Source: Bacteriovoracaceae bacterium
GTDB taxonomy: Bacteria > Bdellovibrionota > Bacteriovoracia > Bacteriovoracales > Bacteriovoracaceae
Direction: 5' to 3'
Assembly (NCBI GenBank): GCA_023146355.1
Contig: JAGLCH010000199.1
Coordinates: 1 to 6,961 of the forward strand
DNA: 6,961 nt
In this document: piece after piece, positions 1 to 5,956 of the stretch
How positions within the stretch are numbered: position 1 is the first letter of the stretch
Layout of the letters: every line of letters begins with the position of its first letter
Made by a program: the position numbers and the translations under genes
The notes under the pieces: model-generated
Told to the model about the DNA's origin: nothing
Database searches by the model: none
What the model saw: the letters and a program-made list of their open reading frames with translations, nothing else

Positions 1-1
1 C

Positions 2-67
2 ATTTTTCTCAAACAGGTAGGTAAAAAAGTACCGATCACTGCAACTATTACAACAATCGGCATTTAA
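2..67 (+). CDS. Possible 3' end of a convergent plus-strand gene (partial, unidentified)
   Basis: A plus-strand frame is open from the window edge and ends at a TAA at 65-67, giving about 21 C-terminal residues that finish VPITATITTIGI. If real, the gene is convergent with clpA and the two stops are about 20 nt apart. The fragment is too short to assign to a family. The minus strand over the same bases also has an open frame, starting with an ATG at 63 and encoding a hydrophobic peptide (MPIVVIVAVIGTF...). That start follows a T-rich stretch with no ribosome binding site, so the convergent reading is slightly preferred. Sequence left of the window would settle it. Confidence 0.3.
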   Translation: MFLKQVGKKVPITATITTIGI

Positions 68-90
68 AAAAAAAAGATTAATTCTTATCT
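66..90 (-). terminator. Weak candidate terminator after clpA
   Basis: Just past the clpA TAG the minus strand reads AAGA-ATTAA-TCTT followed directly by a run of T (ten A's on the plus strand at 66-75). The U-tract is what an intrinsic terminator needs. The stem, however, is only 4 bp and mostly A-U, far weaker than a normal one. It may contribute to ending the clpA transcript, or may only be an AT-rich spacer between convergent genes. Confidence 0.3.
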
Positions 91-2419
91 AAAAAAAGTT
101 AAAGGAAAGATCATTTTCGACGAGTCCAACAGAAACATTTCCACCATTCTTGAGTTTGCCAAAAAGAATTTCACGAGACAGAGAACGCTTGATCTCACGA
201 TCAATAAAGCGTTCCAGAGGACGAGCGCCCATTTTCGGATCAAAGGCAATATTCGCAATATGTGCTTTAACTTCATCACTGACAGAAAGCGAAATTCCTT
301 TTTCTTCCAGCTTTAACTGTAACTGGTAAAGAAACTTATCTACTATTTGAATTACAATCTCTTGTGGCAATTTTTCAAATTGAATAATGCCATCTAAACG
401 GTTGCGAAACTCAGGGGAAAAGAAGTTCTTAATCGCTTTATCAACCTTAACATTCTTACCTCCATCATCTTCTGAAAGCCCGATAGTACCGGCCTCTTGC
501 TCTTTTGCTCCAGCATTAGTGGTCATAACAAGAATGATATTTCGAAAATTGGTTGCACGCCCTTGAGAGTCAGTTAATGATCCGTGATCCATTACTTGAA
601 GTAGTACGTTGAAGATATCTTTGTGTGCCTTTTCAATCTCATCAAGTAAAAGCACACAATGTGGATTCTTTTTCACAGCATCTGTTAATTTCCCACCCTG
701 ATCATGACCAACATACCCAGGAGGAGCACCAATCAATTTAGCAACTGAATGCTTTTCCATGTACTCAGACATATCGAAACGTTCAAAGTGTATGCCTAGA
801 TTTAATGCCAATTGCTTTGCTAATTCAGTCTTTCCAACACCTGTAGGACCAGCAAAGATAAAACTTCCCATTGGACGCTCATCATTCCCAAGACCGGATC
901 TAGAGAGGAGTATGGAGTCACAGACCTTATTAATCGCATCACTCTGACCAAATAATAAAAGCTTTAAATTATCACGAAGAGACCCAAGTTGATCGAGTTC
1001 ATTTGAGGCAACTGAGACTCTTGGAACTTTTGCAATCAGTGAAATTACTTCTTCTAAAATATCAGATGTAATCTCATGGTTTTTCTCTGACTTAGGAAGA
1101 AGCTGAATTGATGCTCCGGCCTCATCTATGATATCGATTGCCTTATCTGGAAGTTTTCGATCTGTAATATACTTGTTGGCAAGCTTCACAGAGGACTCCA
1201 AAATTTCATCTGAAAAAGTAACACCGTGATATTCTTCGAACTTGGGTCTTAGACCCTTTAATATTCTTACAGAATCGTCAAAACTTGGCTCTTCAACATC
1301 TATTTTCTGAAATCTACGGGAGAATGCATGGTCTTTTTCAATAAACTTTCTAAATTCTTCATGGGTGGTACTCCCCATGCAGCGGATTCTCCCATCACTG
1401 AGCACAGGCTTTAAAATATTTGAAGCATCCATACTTCCACTACCCGTTGCTCCGGCACCCATAACAGTATGAAGTTCATCAATGAAGAGAATTGGTATTG
1501 CACCATTCTCTTGAAGAGACTCCAGCTCCTTAATAACGGACTTGAGTCGGCCTTCAAAATCACCTCTATATTTAGCACCGGCAAGGAGTGAGGCCATATC
1601 TAAACCATATATAGTGGCATTTGAAATAACAGAAGGAACCTTACCCTGAACAATTTTCTGAGCAAGACCTTCTGCAAGAGCTGTCTTACCAACACCAGAT
1701 TCTCCTACAATAAGCGGATTATTCTTTCTTCTACGACATAGTATTTGAACAAGTCTCTTTAACTCATCTTCGCGTCCAATGAGAGGATCAATTTTTCCCT
1801 CCTGGGCCATGAGGTTTAAGTTAATAGCATATTCCTCGAGTGGACTATTTTTCTTCTTAGAAGGAGCCCCCCCCTCTTCTTCCATCAGCTCCTCTTCATC
1901 ATCAGTAAGAGGACGATCAGATCCATGAGCAAGGGCCTTAATTACCTGAAGCCGATCGACTCCTTGAAGCTCGAGAACATAAATAGCAAAACTCTCCTCC
2001 TCATGAAACATTGACGCCAAAAGGTTTACGCCTTTGATTTGGTCTTTGCCAGAGGATTGCACGTGAATTGCGGCACGTTGAAGAACTCTCCGCAGTGCCA
2101 TAGACAGGTCAGGCTGGTAAAAAATCCCTTCTCCTGATGCTAGTCTCCTAATTTCAGGGTCAGCAAACTGCTCTTCACCTAACTCGTCTATCTGCTCATC
2201 ATTTAAAATAGAGAAATTTTCATCGTCGAGGAGAAATTCCTCTAGTGACTCACGAATAGTGTCCAAATCGGCATCACATTCCTCTAATACTTCACAAACC
2301 TTTGAGTCCTCAAGTAAAACAGTAAGAATTCCCTCTAAGGTTAAAAACTCATGACTCAGTTCATTTGCTTTTTTCACTGCCCTATTGAACAGGATATCTA
2401 GCTTCTTACTCATCATCAT
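89..2419 (-). CDS. clpA: ClpA, AAA+ unfoldase of the ClpAP protease
   Basis: ClpA is a hexameric ATPase that unfolds proteins and feeds them into the ClpP chamber in the cytoplasm. From the chosen start it is 776 aa (E. coli about 758). The order is: Clp N-domain (about 1-165), acidic then Lys-rich linker (171-190), D1 with Walker A GESGVGKT (239-246), pore loop KYRG (283-286), Walker B ILFIDE (310-315) and SRR (367-369), then D2 with Walker A GPTGVGKT (524-531), pore loop GYVG (568-571), Walker B VLLLDE (589-594), arginine-finger motif FRNRLD (671-676) and sensor-2 GARP (731-734). The IGL tripeptide at 646-648 is the ClpP-docking loop; this and the upstream clpS separate it from ClpB and ClpC. 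The start is the first of three consecutive ATGs: it overlaps the clpS stop (ATGA) and has AGAGG 7 nt upstream. An ATG at 2440 lies inside clpS and has no such support. Oddities are an acidic N-domain insertion and a G8 tract in the linker. No clpP is in the window. Confidence 0.97.
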   Translation of the reverse strand: MMMSKKLDILFNRAVKKANELSHEFLTLEGILTVLLEDSKVCEVLEECDADLDTIRESLEEFLLDDENFSILNDEQIDELGEEQFADPEIRRLASGEGIFYQPDLSMALRRVLQRAAIHVQSSGKDQIKGVNLLASMFHEEESFAIYVLELQGVDRLQVIKALAHGSDRPLTDDEEELMEEEGGAPSKKKNSPLEEYAINLNLMAQEGKIDPLIGREDELKRLVQILCRRRKNNPLIVGESGVGKTALAEGLAQKIVQGKVPSVISNATIYGLDMASLLAGAKYRGDFEGRLKSVIKELESLQENGAIPILFIDELHTVMGAGATGSGSMDASNILKPVLSDGRIRCMGSTTHEEFRKFIEKDHAFSRRFQKIDVEEPSFDDSVRILKGLRPKFEEYHGVTFSDEILESSVKLANKYITDRKLPDKAIDIIDEAGASIQLLPKSEKNHEITSDILEEVISLIAKVPRVSVASNELDQLGSLRDNLKLLLFGQSDAINKVCDSILLSRSGLGNDERPMGSFIFAGPTGVGKTELAKQLALNLGIHFERFDMSEYMEKHSVAKLIGAPPGYVGHDQGGKLTDAVKKNPHCVLLLDEIEKAHKDIFNVLLQVMDHGSLTDSQGRATNFRNIILVMTTNAGAKEQEAGTIGLSEDDGGKNVKVDKAIKNFFSPEFRNRLDGIIQFEKLPQEIVIQIVDKFLYQLQLKLEEKGISLSVSDEVKAHIANIAFDPKMGARPLERFIDREIKRSLSREILFGKLKNGGNVSVGLVENDLSFNFF

Positions 2420-2739
2420 GATTCGGCCTCTATTGAACATCGCAAGGGATGTCCTTCACTTTCTGCTGCCTTAATAACTTTATCTGCCTTTGATTCTGCA
2501 ATCTCGTGGGTATAAAGCCCAACCATGGCCTGTCCATTAGTATGAACCCCCAACATAATTGCTTCAGACTCCTGAGATGTTTTTCCAAAGAACTTCTTTA
2601 GAACATAGGTAACAAACTCCATTGTGGTGTAATCATCATTATGCATGATAACCATATAAAGTTTGGGTCTTCTGACTTCGGCCCGAGTGAGGGTTTGAAT
2701 TCCCCCTTCCTCTTCATAGTCTTTGTTGTGATCAGTCAT
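2416..2739 (-). CDS. clpS: ClpS, N-end-rule adaptor for ClpA
   Basis: ClpS binds the ClpA N-domain and delivers substrates with bulky hydrophobic N-terminal residues (Leu, Phe, Tyr, Trp). At 107 aa it is the usual length. The core aligns without gaps to my memory of E. coli ClpS: N34, D35 and D36 of HNDDYTTMEF (33-42), gatekeeper M40 and H66 of GVH all fall at the same residue numbers. These line the pocket that holds the N-degron, so true N-degron recognition is expected. The flexible N-terminal tail (1-24) is acidic at 7-11 (DYEEE). The start has GGAG 5 nt upstream (2745-2748). The stop overlaps the clpA start by ATGA. An 81-nt gap separates it from the membrane-protein gene upstream; no strong terminator or promoter is visible there, so clpSA may be read through from rpoN-hpf or have a poorly conserved promoter. 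Confidence 0.96.
   Translation of the reverse strand: MTDHNKDYEEEGGIQTLTRAEVRRPKLYMVIMHNDDYTTMEFVTYVLKKFFGKTSQESEAIMLGVHTNGQAMVGLYTHEIAESKADKVIKAAESEGHPLRCSIEAES
2427..2431 (-). promoter_or_regulatory. Ribosome binding site deciding the clpA start
   Basis: AGAGG lies inside the end of clpS, with a 7-nt spacer to the ATG at 2419-2417. The following two ATGs (2416 and 2413) are 10 and 13 nt away, so the first is preferred. With the ATGA overlap of the clpS stop, this suggests translational coupling of ClpA to its adaptor. Confidence 0.6.
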
Positions 2740-2820
2740 TAATACTCCAGAATAATATTAAATTGCACTACGGATAGATTACATCCATTAATAAGCGATG
2801 AAAATAGATTGAAGGCCAGG

Positions 2821-3981
2821 TTACAGCAAAGATTTGATACGTGCCTTATGCTTTAAAAACATCTTACTGTACCTACTATAGTCCAGTTCAGAGATGTCTC
2901 CTTTTTGATGTGATATTTCAAGTTGCTCTAACGATTTTGCAATAACCATTAACGTTTTTGAAGACGAGACCTTAAAGTAATCCCTCTTAACTTTATTATC
3001 CATTAACTGAATAAGTGCGTACTCTGCGAGCTTTCGATCAACATCATCTGGAAGAAGTCGAAGAGGACTTGCGGTTACGACAGATAGAGCTGAAGACATC
3101 TTGAAGTCGGAGATGTCTAAAAACTTATTACGTATTACTATATCGTAATATCCTTTATCCTCGTTTGGAAGGGCATTAAAATCCCTTGCTAACTTATCCC
3201 CTGCGATTCTAACAACATTTGAATTGCGATGAATCATTTCAAGAGACCATGTACTTACATCAATTAATTTTTCCGTGAAGTTTAGGTGATCGATTACAGT
3301 TAATTTACGTTTTTTTCTTAACTCAGATACATCTTTATAAAGGAGCAGAGAACGAAAGGTTGTCCCTAGAATTATTCCACTAGGAGTAAATGGAGACTTC
3401 GTAAAAATCTGCTCAAATAGATCGTTAAGGCATTGAGGTTTCTCAGTGTCACCACAGTAGGAGGGCCTCTTTCCAGAAAAGTCCTGTTTTATTAAATTGA
3501 TACGGCAAGTATCTTCAAATGATTCCACAGCATATTGAGTAGGAAGGGGAAACTTACCTAAGAAGAAACTATAGAATGACTGCCCGACCCCAGTCTGAAG
3601 GATTCCTCCAAGAGTTGTACTACAATTACCATAGTGATGATAAAATTTATTAACACCTGAAAAGTTCATCATTAGAGTATCTGTAAGAAGAAGTCCCCCA
3701 ATAATAAAAAACTGAACGCTGTAGTGAAGGATTGAAATATATCGCTTCTTAAAGCGGTGAATTAGAAGAAGATAGGCAAATGGGAGCGAAAGAGTTGCCG
3801 AAACAAGAAAGAGAAGTAGAGAAGCGTACCAAAGAACTTCAGAGTCAGTAAAAACCACTCGACTCAGGATATCCCCGGCCAAAAAAATTAAGGGAGCGAG
3901 GATTAAGAAGAATCCATAGCCAAAAAATCTAAACGATCGTACCCATAAAGGTCTTTTGGTTCTTTCAAAATTCTTAAACAC
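2821..3981 (-). CDS. Unrecognised membrane protein with three N-terminal helices and a large soluble domain
   Basis: I do not recognise this family. From the preferred start it is 386 aa. A basic N-terminus (K3, R7, K9, R10, R15, R18) precedes three hydrophobic segments at about 17-40, 49-74 and 83-104. The loop after the second is basic (HRFKKR, 75-80). By the positive-inside rule the N-terminus and that loop are cytoplasmic, which puts the remaining ~280 residues outside the inner membrane. That part has four cysteines (C120, C159, C176, C184) that could pair as disulfides, and a charged, probably helical C-terminus. There is no signal peptide, lipobox or catalytic signature that I can name. 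GTG at 3981 has AGGGAG 7 nt upstream. The only other in-frame start I see, GTG at 4011, has no ribosome binding site and lies inside a hairpin. It sits where ptsN is found in enterobacteria, between hpf and clpS. Function unknown. Confidence 0.85.
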   Translation of the reverse strand: MFKNFERTKRPLWVRSFRFFGYGFFLILAPLIFLAGDILSRVVFTDSEVLWYASLLLFLVSATLSLPFAYLLLIHRFKKRYISILHYSVQFFIIGGLLLTDTLMMNFSGVNKFYHHYGNCSTTLGGILQTGVGQSFYSFFLGKFPLPTQYAVESFEDTCRINLIKQDFSGKRPSYCGDTEKPQCLNDLFEQIFTKSPFTPSGIILGTTFRSLLLYKDVSELRKKRKLTVIDHLNFTEKLIDVSTWSLEMIHRNSNVVRIAGDKLARDFNALPNEDKGYYDIVIRNKFLDISDFKMSSALSVVTASPLRLLPDDVDRKLAEYALIQLMDNKVKRDYFKVSSSKTLMVIAKSLEQLEISHQKGDISELDYSRYSKMFLKHKARIKSLL

Positions 3982-3988
3982 TTCTATA

Positions 3989-3994
3989 CTCCCT
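3989..3994 (-). promoter_or_regulatory. Ribosome binding site deciding the membrane-protein start
   Basis: AGGGAG followed by a 7-nt spacer (TATAGAA) precedes GTG at 3981-3979. The longer frame from GTG 4011 would place this motif inside the coding region, and nothing upstream of 4011 resembles a Shine-Dalgarno. This supports a 386-residue product with a GTG start over a 396-residue one. Confidence 0.6.
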
Positions 3995-4001
3995 GAAAAC
4001 A

Positions 4002-4027
4002 GAGTCCTCACTTTTCAGAGAAGACTC
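4002..4027 (-). terminator. Hairpin between hpf and the membrane-protein gene (attenuator or weak terminator)
   Basis: On the minus strand an outer stem of 8 pairs (GAGTCTTC with GTGAGGACTC less its first two bases, including one G-U) is followed by one mismatch, one C-G pair and a loop TGAAAA. It starts 15 nt after the hpf stop. The following bases, TGTTTTCAGG, are a poor U-tract, so complete termination is unlikely. It could reduce read-through into the downstream gene, protect the hpf mRNA 3' end, or hold the upstream GTG (4011) closed. Confidence 0.4.
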
Positions 4028-4042
4028 ATTCGCTCTAAATAT

Positions 4043-4393
4043 TTATGCTGCGTATTTTTTATGCAATGGACGTTGATCGAAGTCAACATCCTGCCACTTT
4101 TTATGTATCTTGTTCTTGATTTTACCATGGTGCTTCTGAAGCTGACGTTCCATTTTATCAGCGACATAGTCGAAACACTTGTACATGTTCTCGCCAGTTG
4201 TCTTCGCGTGATAATCCTTTCCTTGATCGTGGACATAAACTTCCACATGATAGTCATTTCCATCTTTTTCACAAACCCATTTAACTTGGGGATGCTTCAT
4301 GAAAAACTTAGCAAAGCTCTCAGTCTTTTGATACACCTTCTCATCTGTAGACTCTGATCGTTTTGCATTTCTAAAAAAAATTTGAACTTTCAT
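4043..4393 (-). CDS. hpf: Ribosome hibernation promoting factor, short form (HPF/YfiA family)
   Basis: HPF-family proteins bind the 30S decoding region and silence ribosomes in stationary phase or starvation. The 116-aa product has the single-domain fold order: beta strand MKVQIFF (1-7), helix with EKVYQKTESFAKFF (18-31), strands HVEVYVHD (49-56) and KDYHAKTTG (59-67), then helix MYKCFDYVADKMERQLQKH (70-88), which matches the typical family ending. The C-terminal dimerisation domain of long HPF is absent. The tail from 89 is basic and His/Lys-rich (KIKNKIHKKW, HKKYAA), unlike the acidic tail I recall for E. coli YfiA. The start is the ATG at 4393, with AAGGTGG 7 nt upstream; an in-frame ATG at 4417 would add eight residues and has no such site. 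Directly following rpoN is the conserved position of this gene. A candidate promoter lies upstream, so it may be expressed separately as well as by read-through from rpoN. Confidence 0.93.
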   Translation of the reverse strand: MKVQIFFRNAKRSESTDEKVYQKTESFAKFFMKHPQVKWVCEKDGNDYHVEVYVHDQGKDYHAKTTGENMYKCFDYVADKMERQLQKHHGKIKNKIHKKWQDVDFDQRPLHKKYAA

Positions 4394-4400
4394 TAACGTA

Positions 4401-4407
4401 CCACCTT
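4401..4407 (-). promoter_or_regulatory. Ribosome binding site of hpf
   Basis: AAGGTGG with a 7-nt spacer to ATG 4393-4391. It decides between the two in-frame ATGs, because the upstream one at 4417 would place this site inside the coding region. Confidence 0.65.
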
Positions 4408-4432
4408 TTTGTTTCAAACATTTCTAAAACGG

Positions 4433-4461
4433 ATTAATTCTTACTCTCGAATCAGTGGCAA
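4433..4461 (-). promoter_or_regulatory. Candidate housekeeping promoter of hpf
   Basis: In the 85-nt rpoN-hpf gap the minus strand has TTGCCA (4461-4456, 5 of 6 to TTGACA), a 17-nt spacer and ATTAAT (4438-4433, 4 of 6 to TATAAT). Transcription would start near 4426, giving a leader of about 30 nt before the hpf ATG. Spacing and matches are good for an AT-rich genome, but such matches also arise by chance. Confidence 0.4.
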
Positions 4462-4478
4462 ACTTGTCCTCCTAAAGA

Positions 4479-5945
4479 CTATTTAACTTTTCGTTTACTG
4501 GATGAGAGAATTCCCAAAATCTCTCTGTACTTAGCGACTGTTCTTCTGGCCACCTTAATGTCATCCTTAGAAAGCAGTTCTGCCAGCTTCTGGTCAGAAA
4601 GAGGCCTCTTAGGATTTTCACTGGCCACAATTGCCTTGATCTTAAGCTTCAATACCTCCCCAGATACATCCACCCCACCATCTTTTCCTCCAACTCCCGC
4701 ATTGAAGAAATATTTAAGTTCAAACATACCGATTGGGGTATGCATATACTTATTGGTGGTGACTCGAGACACAGTCGACTCGTGCATTTCAATTTCTTGG
4801 GCAACATCTTTTAAAATCATCGGTTTTAAGTGCTCAGGTCCCTTCTTGAAAAACATTTGCTGCTTTGCAAGTATGGCCTTAGCAACTTTTTCGATTGTCC
4901 GCTGCCTATTTTGGATAGACTTGATCAACCACATTGCCGACCGAACTCTCTCCTCAACGTAGCCCTTTGCTTCCTTATCTCCTGTTACCTCAGAGTTCTG
5001 CAACATCTGCTGATAAATTTTAGAGATACGAAGGCGTGGAACTCCATCATCATTAACCTTAACTAAAAACTCTCCCGCAACCTCATATATGTAAATATCT
5101 GGAGTAACATAGTGGGTTTCAGCAGGGGCCACAAGGCGACCCGGCTTTGGATGAAAATTTTGAAGTAGTAAAGCTGTCTGCTTTACTACTTCCTCATCTA
5201 CTCCTGTGGAAGAGCAAATTTTCTTATAATCTCTCCGTTGTAGATCTTCTAAATGATTCGTTATTAATTTCTCAAGTAGTGGAGACCTCTCATCAGCAAT
5301 TCTGGCCTGGGCAAGTAAACACTCCTGAAGATTCTGTGCTCCACATCCAACAGGGTCGAGCTCCTGAACCATATGAAGGACATCAAAAGCAAGTTCACGA
5401 TCAACACCTGAATCAGCAATGATCTCTTCAAAAGGAATATCTAGATAACCATCATCATTAATATTGTAGACTACACGGCTTGCGACTTTCCATTCTTCTT
5501 CATCGAGTTCTGCCATCTTGAGCTGCCAATCAAGGTGATCGGCAAGGCTCATTTCCTGAGAAATAACATTTTCATAGTTCATCTGATCATCAGAATCTCT
5601 ACTCACCATGGAGGGAGCAGTTGAAGACGTATTATTGTAATCCTCAATATAACTTTTGAGGTCAAAGTCATCTCTCTCAACTATAGGCTTCTCATCAAAA
5701 CTTTCTGCTGATGCCTCTTGATTTTGATCACTTAAACGCTCTTCTTTATAATCAACCTCCGACTTAACCTTCTCATCTCCTGCTCCACCTAACTCTTCAA
5801 GCATAGGGTTTTCCATCATCTCCTCAGAGATAGCGCTGGTCATTTCCATGTGAGTCAGAGTCAAGAGTTTGATCGCCTGCTGAAGCTGAGGCGTCATGGT
5901 TAAGGTTTGAGTCTGCTTTAAACTTTGATTGAGCTTAATCGCCAT
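4479..5945 (-). CDS. rpoN: RNA polymerase sigma-54 factor RpoN
   Basis: Sigma-54 directs RNA polymerase to -24/-12 promoters and needs AAA+ enhancer-binding proteins to open DNA. At 488 aa it is the normal length. Region I (1-50) is Gln/Leu-rich and includes MTPQLQQAIKLL (17-28) and ENPMLEEL (45-52), the part that contacts activators and blocks open-complex formation. Region II (53-120) is acidic and variable. The core-binding region follows (about 130-320), with ELDPVGCGAQNLQECL (195-210). The HTH that reads the -12 element is around 377-400 (LKDVAQEIEMHESTVSRVT). The RpoN box ARRTVAKYRE at 466-475, which reads the -24 element, is intact. A basic tail (KRKVK) ends the protein. It starts 11 nt after lptB; the ribosome binding site is modest (GGA 6 nt from the ATG), fitting expression by coupling to lptB. 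I see no enhancer-binding protein gene here. Confidence 0.98.
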   Translation of the reverse strand: MAIKLNQSLKQTQTLTMTPQLQQAIKLLTLTHMEMTSAISEEMMENPMLEELGGAGDEKVKSEVDYKEERLSDQNQEASAESFDEKPIVERDDFDLKSYIEDYNNTSSTAPSMVSRDSDDQMNYENVISQEMSLADHLDWQLKMAELDEEEWKVASRVVYNINDDGYLDIPFEEIIADSGVDRELAFDVLHMVQELDPVGCGAQNLQECLLAQARIADERSPLLEKLITNHLEDLQRRDYKKICSSTGVDEEVVKQTALLLQNFHPKPGRLVAPAETHYVTPDIYIYEVAGEFLVKVNDDGVPRLRISKIYQQMLQNSEVTGDKEAKGYVEERVRSAMWLIKSIQNRQRTIEKVAKAILAKQQMFFKKGPEHLKPMILKDVAQEIEMHESTVSRVTTNKYMHTPIGMFELKYFFNAGVGGKDGGVDVSGEVLKLKIKAIVASENPKRPLSDQKLAELLSKDDIKVARRTVAKYREILGILSSSKRKVK

Positions 5946-5956
5946 AACTATTCCAA

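Noticed and set aside
2770..2788. Short hairpin in the gap between the membrane-protein gene and clpS
   Set aside because: Six pairs including a G-U and no U-tract; too weak to call a terminator or regulatory element.
2776..2804. Promoter-like TTTTCA-17-TAATCT on the minus strand upstream of clpS
   Set aside because: Only 4 of 6 and 3 of 6 matches to consensus in an AT-rich gap; chance occurrence is likely, so I do not list it as a feature.
3956..4357. 133-codon plus-strand open frame across the hpf region
   Set aside because: It is antisense to hpf and to the start of the membrane-protein gene. The overlapping minus-strand hpf has family motifs, good start signals and conserved synteny.
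4373..4383. T8 run near the start of hpf (minus strand) as a phase-variation tract
   Set aside because: It encodes Ile-Phe-Phe of the first beta strand in an AT-rich gene, and T-runs of this size are common here. It is less surprising than the G8 run in clpA.
4624..4638. Sigma-54-like TGGCCACAATTGCC on the plus strand within rpoN
   Set aside because: GG and GC are 8 nt apart instead of the 10 required for -24/-12 promoters, and no plus-strand gene follows.
4558..4962. 134-codon plus-strand open frame within rpoN
   Set aside because: It is antisense to the HTH and RpoN-box coding region of a clear rpoN gene, with no independent start signals or family resemblance.
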